A DNA stretch of 64,000 nt, taken from contig JAOVVO010000063.1 in NCBI GenBank assembly GCA_028564675.1, positions 62,001 through 126,000 on the forward strand, given 5' to 3'. Of the stretch, positions 11,031 to 24,700 are shown piece after piece; positions within the stretch are counted from its first letter, which is position 1, and each line of letters begins with the position of its first letter. The notes under the pieces were generated by a model. That model had not been told where the DNA came from. It saw nothing but the letters and a program-made list of their open reading frames with translations, and searched no databases. The position numbers were made by a program, and so were the translations under genes. Origin of the DNA: Onchocerca lupi. Taxonomy: Eukaryota; Nematoda; Chromadorea; Rhabditida; Onchocercidae.

Positions 11031-12890
11031 AATAACATAAATTTCAATGAAATTCTGAAATGAAAAACTGAATGTAGTTATAGCTCAGAACTTAGATATT
11101 ATGGAAAATATAGACGAATGGAAAATGGAATTCACGGCACTCTGAGAAGAAATAAAAAGAAATCAATAGGATTTTCAAAACAATTCGCATTTTATAAAAA
11201 AAAAGCTAATTGTAAAATTCATCGAAATATACTTGAGTGTTAGAAATGGAGCAGATGAAGCACATCAAATTATAAATCAAAATTAAATATTAAAAGTGAA
11301 AATAAATGAAAAATGAAAAATGCCACTAAAGAGATGTTATCATGAAACGAAGAATCCATCACAAAAACATAGGAAATAGATGATTTAAAGATGACGAAAT
11401 CTTAGTTTCTAACGTAAGCGAAGAACGGACTTTAGAAAAATGAAATTGCATGCTTATGGCAAGAATTCAGCTTTGTGATGTTGGTTAAAATTTTTTACCG
11501 AGCTACTTTAAAATCAATTTAATTAATTACTAAATAATCTTAACTTCTGATTAGTTTTTGATTTGAAATCTTTGGGCTGCTATGCAAAAAATCATAAATG
11601 TCATTTGTGATATGACTTCAGTGCTTCTGAATAATGAAGGACAATTAAATAACTCCATATCAGATCATTCATCGCTGCTAGTTGGCATTATCTTGAAATG
11701 AATTGCCATAACTTCATCTATACAAAATTATGAAATGATTGCAAGTCATGCATGAATTTTATATTATCTTGAGAAAATATTCAAAAAATACCAAAATTCT
11801 CGAAAATGGATGCAATGATAGAATAGATTGGGAAAAAAAGGAGATAAAAAAGAGGTAAGAGAAATAGTGCCACCAAATACAAGAGTGTCGTATTTCGATG
11901 GTTCTTTAGAATCAACCAACTCTCATTTGATCCTCTCCTCCAAATTTTTTATCTCTCCGTTCTCATTCCCTTTCTATCTCAATTTTCTTTCTCTTCGAGA
12001 ATATGATTTAGAATTCGATCTGATGGACCTCATGGACGAGGATATAATTTAGAATTTGATCTCATGGAATTAAGACCTCTCAAATAGATTCATCCTTTAC
12101 ACTACGACAATTTAATCACTTATTGCTTTTAGAGGTCATGTCATTATTAACACGAGAAAGCATGCATTATGCACGCAGCATGCACACAAGACGCACGCAA
12201 AATGAAGCATGCAATGACGCAATACAATTTCACAAATTCATGCTAACCATCCTATCATAGATAATGAGTATGCTTTGTGCTCGTAAAATTCGTTCACACG
12301 TTCGCTCGCCTCTCTAGTTAACTTTGTTTCTGGCGGTGTGTATTTGTGAAGGGAGTTGGGATTTTTCTTTTTGTTAATAAAAGGCGATTAGTCGGGAGTG
12401 GAACGTTGCGGGAGAAAGGAATTAGGAATGATAGGATTAGATATTGAAGGGGGTCTCTAAATATCAAAAATGAGGTTTAAATATCAAAAATGAGTCTTGA
12501 AAGAAGTTAAATGATTAGTAATGCTCGACTAGAAGTATTTACTTTTGGAGAGCAACAGAGCTGAATAAAGACCAGATGTTAATAATTACATGAAGATGGT
12601 CATGTAAATTTAGAAAGAGAATTCAGTTTGAGAGCTTTAAATTTTCTCCACTTTTGAATAGTGAAAAAATTATGGGAATATTTCGTCTTGTTTTATTTTT
12701 CACTTCTTGTAATGTAATGATAAAGATATTGCTAGATAATAATTTTGTTTGTGACAGACTTCTAATTTTCAAAAAATAGAAAATGATGAGAAATGATTCT
12801 TTTGGATTCATTTCCAACTTTTTCTTTTCTTTTTGATTTGTAATGTAAAAAAATCCAACTCTTTCTTTATGTATGTTTGTTTATTGTTTC
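11031..12890. other. Divergent intergenic region upstream of NKAP
   Basis: Shared upstream region of the orphan gene (minus) and NKAP (plus). From about 12140 to 12420 the sequence is clearly less AT-rich, with clustered GCATGCA and ACGC motifs and CpGs, then a purine-rich stretch (about 12330-12440). This is the best promoter/outron candidate for NKAP. Two short imperfect repeats of ATATRATTTAGAATTYGATCT with CATGG lie at about 12000-12066. A 74-codon ORF at 11828 has no splice support and is not annotated. Confidence 0.45.
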
Positions 12891-12902
12891 AGATCAAATT
12901 TT
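12880..12902 (+). promoter_or_regulatory. Probable spliced-leader trans-splice acceptor of NKAP
   Basis: TTGTTTATTGTTTCAG ends at 12892 and the chosen ATG is 10 bases later at 12903. A strong acceptor with no coding exon upstream and a very short leader is typical of SL1 trans-splicing. Inferred from position. Confidence 0.6.
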
Positions 12903-15796
12903 ATGAAGTCTCGAACAAATAGTTTGACGGGAAGTCCTGATACTACAGCAAGCAGTTCTACAAAATATAGCGAGAGCGATGATGACAGTGATCGACATTC
13001 AACAGCATCATCAGTTGAAACACCGTCAAGGAACAGGGAAAGTCAAATTAGGAAAAAAGATAAAGAAATAGAGCGAAGAGAATCCGATGATGATCGTTTA
13101 CCTGTAAAATTCCGTCGGAAAAATGATGAATATTCCAAAAGGAATCGGTTGTTAGTATATTTTCTTTCATGAATCATTTTTGCTTCTTTTTCACATATGC
13201 TTCAGATACTTCTTTTTTCATTGGTAGTTCGCCTGCAAAATATTCTTTTATTGTAAAGAAGAATTCTAGCAAGTCTATCATAGAAAGTTTATTTAAATTT
13301 GCTAAATTACGACTGGGGAATTAACATCTCACTCATTTCATTAAATTCTTCAGTGATGATGACATATTTTTGACTAAAAGCATTATGTATATCTCGTGGA
13401 CTTTTCTGGTGCTTAGAATATTTGTGATTTTTTAGACAGGATTCGCCACGCAATCACAGGCATCGATTTCATCAGTCGCATCTTTCACGGTCGCCAGAAG
13501 TTCGAGATGAAAATCGAAGACGAACTACCAAACGGGATGAAGAATATAGGAGACGAAGTCGTTCTAGAGAAGAATATAAGAGAAAAAAGAGCCGTTCGAG
13601 ATCGCTTGAACGGTACTACTCATCTAAGTCTCGGAAAATGACAAGGTATTTAATTTTTTTTTCTCATTCCATTTTTATCATTATATTGTCTTTGCTTTTT
13701 AATTATATATTTCTGGACTTTATTTTGATAATATTTTCGTTAGTGGTTTAAAACACTTCATTTTTTCATCTTATAGATCATCACACTCGCCAACTTGCAT
13801 AGGACGCATAGGCATCAAAAAAGAATCCAGCGATGATGGGGACAGTCATCATCAGGAATTAGATTCGCTAAAGAAAAATGCTCGAGAAGATGCTATTTGG
13901 GCTGAGTAAGTTTCTTGTTTCTTTACTGAGCATTCAAGTTGATATTAGAGTCATTTTCAATCTTTTATTTTTAATTTAATTAACCGGTTTCCTTGTTTTG
14001 ATAAAGAGGAAGCAATAAATGCTCGATTGAGACTTGATTGCAATTTTTACATGAATCCCCATTAACATTTGCTACATAATCTAAATATCGTTTTGAAAAG
14101 TTTGAAATTTTTCAAAATGTGAAGTAAGGTTAAAATTCTAAAATTCGGTGCCAAAATAAACCATTTTTATCAAAGTTTTGGTCTCATCATTAATCAATCA
14201 TCCTACTAATTTGTATAAAAGAATAATACATTTTGTTAAATTTTTATGAAAACTTTCAGCAGTTCTATACTTTAGGCGTCGCAAAGAGCGTGAACGACGT
14301 TGTGAGTGGGGTGTACGCAGTGTTTGGGGACGCTCGCCTCTCATGCATGAAATACATCAAGTGTATGAGGAGTAAGCATATTTTCTATTATATCTAAAGA
14401 TTTTATTAGATTTATGTTCGATTTATTGTGAATACTTATTAAACTTACAAACTGATTTTTAAATCACTTCATATTATGCAAATATCGTTGCAGCTGTAAA
14501 AATTCTTCTAGATATGAAAAAGTGGAAGAAGAGCTTCGAAAGGAGGAGGAGCAGCTACCTCAGCCTTTAAATGTTAAAGCTACTGAAGTGGCAAAAAAAT
14601 CGAAAAAGAAAGAAAAAGAAAATAAAAAGAAACAGAAGGAAAAAAAGAAGCGCAAGAAAAAAGTTTCTTATTTATGCTTATTTCTTTACTTACTGCATTT
14701 TACTTTTGGTATTACTTGCACTTGTATCATCATGAGCCTATATCGCTGTGGTAATATGAATTCTTCGACCGTTCCCTTTCCCGTCCTTCTTGAATCATTT
14801 CGTTACCTTCTTCTAAAAGAAATGTATCTCTCTATCGTTGAATGATTTTCAACCGTGCATATATAATGCTGTCAGCATATAAAACTATACTGATAGTTAT
14901 CATATTCTGAATTTAGGTAAAGAGAACATACAGATTTTTTATTTTTAATAAGAAATATCCTAGCATAAGAAATCATCGAGCGAAAGTGAGGAAGAATGGG
15001 TAGAAGTAACTGCTGAAATGCGAGAAGCTGAAGCAGCTCGCGAGAAATTAGAGGAAGCTGCAATGATTGGGCCTGCAATACCAGATCATCTCCAACAGAA
15101 GCATGCTGCTTTAGTCGATACTACGAAAAGAGTAAAGTAAGGCTTTTATTTGCTAAAATTTCTAGTAATTTTATTGCTAAAGCAGCATATTAGAAAATCT
15201 AGCTTTCTACACCATTTGGTCAGTTAGTGGAATCATATATGATATGATATGCCTAAACAAAACCATTTTACTAAAAAGGGTGTTATTTTCAGTTGTTTGT
15301 AAGCAATAAATTTTTTAGAGAGAAATTCAGCAAAAAAATTTCTTTTTCAGTTATGGAAAGGACATGTTACGTGGAGAAGCGGCAGCAATGGCTTCATATA
15401 TTGCGCAGGGAAAACGAATACCTCGACGTGGTGAAATAGGCCTTTCATCGGCAGAAATTTCAGAATATGAAAAAATAGGTTATGTGATGAGCGGTACAAG
15501 GCATAAAAGTATGGAAGCTACCCGTTTGAGGAAAGAAAACCAGGTCAGTTTAATATACATCATCGCAGCTAATTTAGAGTTATTGGATCTGTTCCTTTTA
15601 TGGCTTTTTTAGAATACTTGAAAATGTCCTTGTGTGACAGAGATCTAAATCATGCTTTCAATATTTTTTTCAGGTTATGACAGCTGAGGAGAAACGGCTT
15701 TTGAGTGGCTTTACTCATGATGAACGAAAGAAAAAAGAAGAAATTGTGCTGCAGCAATTCAAAAGTTTTATAGAATCGAAGAAGGGGAAAAATTGA
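12903..15796 (+). CDS. NKAP: NKAP (NF-kappa-B-activating protein) family RS-domain nuclear protein
   Basis: Eight exons close to 444 aa: 12903-13154, 13440-13645, 13777-13905, 14276-14371, 14494-14662, 14970-15136, 15351-15543, 15674-15796 (an alternative first junction, 13150 to 13436, is also in frame). NKAP proteins are nuclear RNA-binding and splicing-associated factors that also act in transcriptional repression; the worm orthologue is let-504. Residues 1-150 are Ser/Arg/Asp-rich with RSRSRE and KKSRSRSLERYYSS. Next comes RRKERERRCEWGVRSVWGRSP, matching the NKAP linker (WG.SP), then a Lys block (KKSKKKEKENKKK). The conserved C-terminal domain (about 300-444) has LRGEAAAMASYIAQGKRIPR, RGEIGLSSAEI, YVMSGTRHKSMEATRLRKEN and TAEEKRLLSGF...ERKKKE. 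Length matches human NKAP (about 415 aa). No missing motif. Start chosen because the preceding acceptor leaves only a 10-nt leader. Family assignment firm. Confidence 0.95.
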
Positions 15797-16022
15797 TGGT
15801 TTTACGTTGCGCCTTTGCTATTCGATCTGTTCACATTTCATTCTATATCTTAGTTCTTGCAGAAATGGCATAAATTGTTAATGCGGCATTATATTCGATC
15901 CATTCATTCTCAAGAAATTTTTTCACGAGAATATATTTATATTATATATCAAAATTTGCAAGAATTTGTTAGGACATCAATCTTCCTTACAAATTACTGG
16001 CATTAATTTGTGCTAAATTAAT

Positions 16023-16262
16023 TTAAAGACACTCCTTCAGTCCTTTTTTGAACGATAGATGCGCATTCTTGGCGAAAAAAGTGGCGCGTTTGAGACGATT
16101 TACTGTTTGTTTGATCTGATCAATCAAATCATCACTATCAGTAATAAACAGCTTTGAAGATAAATTAAGCATAACGCAGGAGAAGAGAAAGTGTTCTTTT
16201 TGCTTTTGCCACATGACTCTTCGCTCGGAGCAAAATACTAACTGCTTCCTTTGAATACTGAT
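16023..16262 (-). pseudogene. Possible broken coding relic, two frames
   Basis: Two adjacent minus-strand frames have protein-like, helix-forming composition. The first (about 16260-16168) reads YSKEAVSILLRAKSHVAKAK and ends at TAA 16167-16165. A second frame continues from about 16170 to 16023 with DDLIDQIKQTVNRLKRATFF. The break between them is too short for an intron (under 30 bp), so a frameshift is the simplest explanation if this was ever coding. I cannot name the family, and neither part has a convincing start or splice context. It could be chance in otherwise less AT-rich DNA. Confidence 0.25.
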
Positions 16263-17561
16263 GAGAAGTTAAGCATTGTCTTCACTCAAAACTGCTCTTT
16301 TACTCTCACTTGTTTCTTATGTTGAACTACACTTTGTTTGTTTATCTCTGATTAAAATTTGTAAAAATCATTCGGACCACTGTTTTACGACGTTGATCGT
16401 TGCTCTAGTAAATACCTATCTTATCTCCATACCATCAGCATACCATTTCTTGGCTTACAGTTTCTCTTACTTATTCAGCATATTATTGTGATATAAAGTA
16501 AAAAGATTTTGCATCCTTTCGTTTTGATTTCATATAGCATTTTTTAAGAGGAAAAAAAACTTAACAATTATCTGGGAATTTAAGGATAGCTGAAGAACGG
16601 TTTTAAATCATATAAAATTACTATCACGAGTTGCCACACTTTCCTTTTTCATCCCTTCCCATTGATATATTTGACCTCATCATGATTACTGTCTAAATTT
16701 TATCGTTATTTAAATAATTGTACTCTCAAATTTCTATGAAACTTTCTTGTAAAATTAAGTATTTGTGTTTATTGAGAAGCATTTCTCCTCGAAGCACGAT
16801 CTTTCAATCATAGAGATTTCTTGAAGGTTTTTATTGGTCCAATATACTTAATATTATTGTTTAAAAAAAAAAAAGTGATGAACTTCAACAGTTGAAATAA
16901 TAAAAATTAAGTGCTAATATTCTTAACATTGAAATTCTTAACAGTCTAAAGTGCACAAAGTTCTATTGATAAAGATTTAATCAGAATTAGAATCTTCACA
17001 TCAACAGTAATTTTTTTATAAAGATAGTTTCCAGTGATTTAATTCCGAGCTTTCATTTGCACTTAAAAATTCATCCGTACTAGATAGGAGAACAACTTTA
17101 AACTAAGATGATAGAGTAGTGATAACAGCATTGCAAGTTTGACGAGTTTTTTACCACTTGTTTAAATACCAGCAAAAGCAATTATTTATCAGATCCAATG
17201 ATCGATCAGTCGGTTGAGTTTATCCATCGTTATATTTTAAAAATCTATCCATCATTATAATCATCTTAACTGAAATTTATAGAATGAAAAAGACGTGAAA
17301 AAAATGATGCACGAGAATGAAATTCGGGAATATTTACAATCTAATACTTTGGATGGATTCTGAATTGCTGAAATTTTGCTAAATAGAGAGTTCCATTAAT
17401 TGAGAAAGATTGATGCGATAATTTAATGAAAAAAGAAATGTTATAGACAAGACAAGTTTTTCATGACTTATTTTACAAATTGTGATAGGGTAAGCAATGA
17501 GAAGCAAACTGCAATGTTTTTGTTTTTATTTTCACTTCTCGAATCTGTTGTGGCTTGCAAT

Positions 17562-17604
17562 GGATGACGATAATGATGATGATAATGATGATGATGATGA
17601 CGAC
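17562..17604 (+). repeat. Trinucleotide microsatellite (GAT)n / TAATGAT
   Basis: Imperfect GATGATGATAATGATGATGATGATGACGAC run in intergenic DNA; no ORF spans it. Confidence 0.85.
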
Positions 17605-18747
17605 ACCTAGTAAACAAAATATCTCACATTTCTTACCTTTACAGCTTTCAGCTAATCGGTTTCTGTTACAAATGATGTAATTCCATCAGTCTATCATTCA
17701 TTTGTCTTTTCTTTTACAATATTTTTAACTTTTAAAATAAAATAAACAACCAATTTATCCAAATTTATTTGACAATTTCGATTAGATTAAAATGACAAGT
17801 TACTCTGTATTATAGCTATTGTTAAATTTGAAATAATTTTTAGAAATGAATAATTAACTGCTTAACTAATTTCTCAATAACAAATATGAATATAAATATC
17901 ATTGCACAAATGTATTTTATTTAAATTAGAAATATGCAAAAGAAACCGTGCATTCTTTATACTATCATTTATTAGATTATATCTATCTTTGGCTAAGTTA
18001 AAAAAAACTTTTTAGATTTCGTTTATTCATAAATTTGAAATCAAGATAAAAAATTTCCATGTTGCTTTAGAAATGAGAAATTTTTATCCATAATATTATG
18101 AATCAATTAAAGTAATTAATTAATTGTCCACCTAATTTGAACATTTCCCTCAAACATTCTCCGAATATTTCCCATAAATATTTAGCGGACAAACACAAGG
18201 AAAAGGAATTTTTGCCAGTAATTTCAACTTATTGTTTTTGAAGCAACATGTTTTCACTAATATGTTTCCAATACTTTTAGTATTTCTTATCCTATTCATT
18301 CAGATCAACTTCTTTCAATATCATATCTGAAATGAATGAGCATTTTATCCAGTAAAGCATTGCAAGCTTCATTTTTCTGTTTCATATGTTTTATCTCTCT
18401 TGTAACATTCTTTAAATGAATGTTTTTTACTTAAATTCTAATCTGAAATTATTTTCAACTACTAAAGCAGACTGTTATGGAGATTAATCATCAGGGAACA
18501 TTTGCTAGAGATAAATTTAACGATAAGTTAAATCTGTTTAAAAAAAAAAAAAAAAGAAAAAAAAAAGCACATCTCTGACGTTTTTTGAAAAAAGATGTTC
18601 GATGAAAAGTTTTTGGAATGAATGAAACGCTTTCTAATTTTTTTCCTAAGACTATAGAACAGTGTAATTGTCGTGAATGAATTTGGAATGTCGCATGTTT
18701 TGATTTTACTCAAAATTTATGAAGAAATGAATATAAAATTTTTATAA

Positions 18748-18775
18748 TCTTTTTTCTAACAGTTCGAGCTCAACT
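18748..18775 (+). promoter_or_regulatory. Probable trans-splice acceptor of coiled-coil gene
   Basis: CTTTTTTCTAACAG ends at 18762 and the first ATG follows after 13 bases (18776). Same layout as the BUB1-like and NKAP genes. A conventional upstream coding exon cannot be excluded. Confidence 0.5.
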
Positions 18776-21700
18776 ATGAATTTATCAACAACGGTTCTTG
18801 ATAACGTAATACCAACTGCACAACGCGAGGAAGCCTTAGTCGTCGATCCTGATGTCGCATCTACTTCCACACAAATGATGCCCAAAAAGGTTTGAATAAG
18901 CAATGCAAAATTCGCAGAAGTAAATAAAACTTTTTCGAGAAATTTTCACAACAAAAAGCGATCTCAGCATTGCAAATATCTATATCATTTTATTTTAAAA
19001 CCTAAATCTTTGAAATCATTTTTAAAATATTTAAATTTGAAAAATTTAAAGATTTGTCGCATAGATTTCAAAACTAGTTTCAAATTTCAGTTCTACCGTT
19101 TATCAATTAATAAATTTATAATTTGATTTATAAATAAATGCAACAGATGCTGATATAAAATTGTTCAAATATGAAACAATAAAAGTTAGAACTTGCAATT
19201 TCAGGGCATTTTAAAACGATCTTCATCACATGGTAATTCTCCTCGTAAGAATGCTATAGAGCGAAATTTAACTGAACAATTTTTCGAAAGTAAACAGTCT
19301 CCCGAACGATTTTCAGATCGACCAACTACGAAAATTCCGAAATTAACTCTTACTTGGTCTGAGAAAAATGCAGGTATGACCTCAAAAGTTGGCGTTTTTA
19401 CTCAAATTTTTGTAAAATTATTATAATCCGATAATTACTAAGCAAGTAAGTATTCAATATAAACTAATCGATTATTTTTGATAACATAACCAGATATAAT
19501 TTTTTTGTTTCAAATATCACTTTATTATCAAAGGATTTACTGTAACAAAGTGAACTTTGCTTATTAAATAAGAATGATGCTCTCATGGCTAACAAAGAAT
19601 TTTAAAAAATTAAATATTTAAAATATCAAGAAATGATATAATCAAATACAAACAAATAAATGATTATCTATATAAATAAAAATATAAATGCTATCTATTA
19701 CTTTTCAATGATATCTCCAAATTCTCCACCGATTCTTTTCAAATTTTGACACAACTTTGCATTCGAATAGCACATGCTCTTATATAGACGTATTTACTTT
19801 CTTTCACGTATCGCGTGCGTGACAATTAAAAGTAAGTGAGGAGTTTATTGATCCCGCCTTCTCTCTTTTCTCTTATTCTCCTTCTTTCTTCCATCTCTCT
19901 AACAATAATAATAATAATAACCCGCCTTCCTCTTTCCTCTCATTCTCCTTCTTACTCCTATTTCTCTAATAATAATTAATAATAAATAATAATTTATGGT
20001 AAAAAATTGTTATAAAAGTATTTAATATGCTAAATTAATTCTGCAGAGGAAATTTTTCATCTATTTTTTATATAAGTACTGTGCGTACCATAGGCAAGAT
20101 ACAGGACAAATTTAATAATAAGCATTATATGTAAAAGAATTTTGATGAAATATTAAAATGCATATCATAAAATTAAAAAAAAAATATAAGAAACAAAGGA
20201 AGAAATTCATAACAAAAAGTAAAAAAAGAACAAGTCTCTTTTTGAAAGATATTTTGAACTTATATTACCATCGTTCCGATTATTAACAGCTTTTGTTCTA
20301 CCAGTAATACACTTCTGAAAGCAATAGATAAAAATTACAAGTGAAAATACTATTTGAAATAGTGAATAATATTCAAGAACAATAAATAATGGTGAAAAGT
20401 AGTAAATAATTGTTTAATCAATTACAAAATACATAGTAAATCACTTTTCTTTTCGAGGTAAATTAAACATAAAACAACAAGGAATATAATCAAATAAAGT
20501 AAAAAGCCAAAAAAAAATAAAAATTCCAAAAAAATTCCGCATATGTTCTTTATATAAGTAATATGGAAGAAATTGCCAAACTATCAGAAATATTTATCAA
20601 TATTTATTACATTCAATCTTTAAAATATAATCTAACAAAATGTCCTAAATTGAGCGATTTATAATCGGTTGATTTGCGTGCATGCAAATGCTGTGTGCGT
20701 TTGCGTGCGTATATTTCGTGTACGTGCTTATGTGCTGTTGTACGAATGCATGTATGTCTGAGCACGTGTGTTTTATGTGTATGCGTTTAAATCTGCGCAC
20801 ATGTGAACAACAAACGTAATGATTAACCGATATAATGATAAATTGTATACTGAGCAGTGAAAACAACAAATTTTTGATCGACCCATCATCCGATCTCTCG
20901 TACAGCTCGCTTTTCCCTCATTCTCCTACGTTTTCATTTCTTTCGTGTATCGTGTAGATAATTATCTGCATACAGATATATATGTATATACACAATTATA
21001 TGTACACACACATAAGAGCAGAGAAGAATGGGTTTTGATTTTTTAAGTACAAAATATTGTGACGCATACAACTTATGATTATAGATTAATTTAAGTTTTT
21101 TAGATAATCTATATAAATAAAAATGTAAATGCTACCTGTTACTTTTCAATGAACTTCTCAAGTTCTCCACTATCAGTTCTCTCTTCCTTGCTCAACATAT
21201 TGCTCGATAGTCCATTTTTTAGGAATTTCGTCAGTAAATTAGTCCCCTTTTAGGAATTTCGCCGGTTAATCCTTAAATATCTGCTATTTACCATTATGCT
21301 AAGATAATTTGATACATTAAGGATTGATTGCTGATCAATACACTTTTGCATTCTTTGAATCTTTAATTATATGAAGGGTATACAATATTTTTTGTTATTC
21401 TATGTAGATATAAAGATTTTCTGGTTTGACAACTCTAGAACACGCAACATAATTTTCCATGTGAGAAGCAATCGGTCTCTAGATCTAAATCGTACAGTTC
21501 CAAAGATTGACCCTGAGCTTTGTTGATGGTGAATTTAAACGCCAATCGAATTGGGAATTGCAATCTCTTAAACTAAAATGGCATATCCGTTGGAACCATA
21601 GAAATGCGAGGAATAAGGACATCTTCACCTTTGATAGGTCCTATGAAGATTGTTGCTTTACGAAATTGTTCAATAATTTTTTTACTGCAAGCTGTATGCA

Positions 21701-24700
21701 GTTACAAAGTTTTGGCTGGTTGATATCTCGCAACATGATAATTGGCATTTCAATTTTCAATTGCATTACATGTGGTAGCATTTCTGACAGATCGAGTGGA
21801 TTCAAAAATTCTGTTGGATAATTAATCGCTTCATCTGCTTCCACAACAGTATCGACGGAATTGCATGTTACTGCATCGCTTTGAATGTTGGACTGAATAA
21901 TATTGTGAAGTTCGTCGAACATCTTTGTTTTTCGGCCCCAAGAATAGTTCATTCACTCAGCCAATCATGATTCTTACAATTTGTTTGAATATGTGGAATA
22001 CTTTTTCAACCAACTCTTCTTTTTGACGTTATTAAATTGCAGAAGTTATGAGACAATGAAATTCTTCCTGAGATTAGATCAACCGGCAGCTTTCCCGCCT
22101 CAACTTCCAACAAATGATGTGAGAATATCCCAGTTGATCGGTCGTTTTGTAGCTGGACACGCCTGTTTGTAGTTAATTCTTTCTTTATGTATCGCCACAA
22201 AGTAGAGTATTTCAGGCAAGCATTTATTTCGTTCGTTAGTGTCGACTGACGAATTGCAGATAATATTTGCCTGAAATCTCTTCCAAGCAATATTAATTGG
22301 GTCTCAAATGATCCGGTATTTTCACGGAAATCTTGCAATGACCAAGAGCCTCGACCGATTTTTTGTGCGTCATCGTACATTCATCCCAAACAATAAGTTT
22401 GCATTTTGCAATGCTTTTCCCATGCCCGATCTTTTGGAAATGTTGCATATGGGAGCTTCAATGAATTGCATGCTCACTGGCAATTTCAAAACGGAATGAA
22501 CAGTTCTTCCACTTGATAGCAATGTTGCAGCTGCTCCGGACGATGCAAGAGCTACGGCTATGTCATTTTGGGATCGAATTGCTGCCAGAATCAATCTAAT
22601 TAGGAACGTTTTACCAGTTCTTCCTGGCGCATCTAATCAACTCTCTTGCTGAAAATTTGGATTCCTTGATCATAAATGCCTTTTTGCTCCAATGTTAGCT
22701 CGGGAATTATTTGGTTGCACGCATGAAAAAAAATCAGCCGTGTTGTAATTTTTTTTGCGATGCAATTCTAAATTGAACGGAGCGGTAGCAGATCGATTCG
22801 GTGATGGCATTCTCAATTGATTGGGAAATTTGTTCGCGATTTGTAAGCAAAAATTTTCAATCATTATCGACGCGTCATGGTAGATTTCTGTTGTGAAATC
22901 CATGTTCATATTTGAATTTTTGCTGCGTATTCGATGGAGAATATCTTCAGCCATATGCGATTTATATTTCTTTCATAGCTGTGTTGGAGACGGAGGAGAG
23001 CAGACGGTCAATATGACTGCAAACAGTGTACGAATTTGATTTGGATGTAACGTGCTGTATTCATCATTAATGCATATATTCCAGTGTCGGTCGTTCTCCA
23101 ATAAATTCAAAGTTTGACATGCACTGCGGAAAGTAATGGGAAACGCTGTGATTCTGCGGTAAATTCGGCAAGCAAAGTTTTCAGTGGTTCTGGTGGTTCT
23201 TAAAGTTGAGGCAGTTTACTTTTTTTTTTCGATGGCGCTTTCGTTTCTCCATTAAATTTCAGAGTCTTGCAATAAAGACATACTTCAGTCATAGTGCCGA
23301 AGAGAATATGCGGGCTCAAATTATAATCATCAGCTGGGTAGTACCAGAATGCAAAACAATTTTAATCGCATGACTGCTGAACATGAAGTCCTATCTGACG
23401 CTGATCAAGAAGTACTAAAGGTAAAGTGGCGCAACGTAGTTTCAAAAGTGACGAGAAATATGTTTACTCCCAAAAACCCTCCAATTCATAGATAAAAAAA
23501 TAAAAATCGACGCAGCAATAGCAATAGTTCGGAGTTCAAAGAATTCCAGTTCGACAGTTCAACAGTGGCAATAATCTGGAATTCATTTGAATTGTATTCT
23601 ATGTTATCAACAAAAAAAAGAATAACCCAGCGATCAATTTGCCTGAATGTTCTCTGATAATTGTTTGTAACGACCAATCACTCTTCAATCAATTAAATCT
23701 TTCTCAACAGCATATATCTCTGTCACACAAGGCAAAATACCTCCTCACACCTATTGTTGACCTAGCTGAATCATAATAGGAAGAATAAATCTCCAATTCA
23801 ACGAACTACAAATCAAATTACAAAGTATCAGTTTTTTCCTCAACAATAGAAACATGCGCTTTCTCTTTTCTTTTTTTTCCACTTAACTAGACTGAGCTAC
23901 AGCAACGCGTATATAAAAATGCGTATTCGAATGCAGAGTTGTGTCAAAATTTCAAAACAATAGGTAAGGATTTTTCGATATCTCATATTTTGAATTAATA
24001 TAAATAAGACGCGTGTTTAACAACTTTGGAGGTTTAAGATTCTGAACGAACGAACAGTTGACATTTTTATTCACATAGAATAGTTGGAGCAGGACACGCG
24101 AAATATGGCCAGGCCCCATAGACTAGCTGGATCGGCCACGCCTAGCATGGTCGAATCCAGCTAATAATAATTAAATGACAACTTTGTAGTCAATTTTATG
24201 ACGTTGAATCATTTATTCATTACAGTAACCATTTATGGTGATACAACATCTGACGATGGAAACACCGAAACGGACGATATCAATGTTCCAGTAATCGGTT
24301 CAGTCTCAACTGGTCAACATTTACCATCACAACGATCAATTGTTAGGCTAAATGGTAATAAATGATTATAGAACTTAATATGAAATTTAATAAATTAAAA
24401 ATGAGTCGTTTAATTAATGGGCGAAATCAATCATGAATAAATCTTACAAAAATTTCTATGAATGAATATTTATTATTTTCTGTAAAATTTCGCGCACATT
24501 TATTACAGACGTAACGCGCTAAACTTCTTTGATCTTATGTAACTTTTGATGACAATAATAATTTCTTGCAGAACTGCCAAAAATTGCAACAAAGATTCCA
24601 TTTACTCTACACAGAGTACAGAATAACTCGAAATTAGAACGACAAACATCAATATTAGACAATGATGATGAAAATGAAGATGAAGAGATGATGAAGAATG

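Larger units (their letters stand above)
15797..18760. other. Intergenic region, NKAP to coiled-coil gene
   Basis: About 3 kb between co-oriented genes; the distance argues against an operon. Contents: the NKAP 3' UTR; a possible broken coding relic on minus (16023-16262, separate entry); a GAT/TAATGAT microsatellite at 17562-17604; A-tracts at 16862-16874 and 18540-18556. The promoter/outron of the next gene should lie before 18762. I see no supported exon elsewhere. Confidence 0.5.

Noticed and set aside
11828..12052. Short Lys-rich ORF as a first NKAP exon
   Set aside because: Its ORF opens on a non-ATG codon and has no phase link to 12893; the acceptor and ATG at 12903 explain the NKAP start better.
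20645..20869. His/Cys-rich minus-strand ORF
   Set aside because: It is the translation of an alternating TG/CG repeat tract inside an intron.
21507..22499. Plus-strand ORFs across the Helitron
   Set aside because: They are antisense shadows of the minus-strand helicase remnants.
24141..24162. GGTCGAATCC as a tRNA T-arm
   Set aside because: No acceptor stem or anticodon arm surrounds it; it is one arm of the Helitron hairpin.
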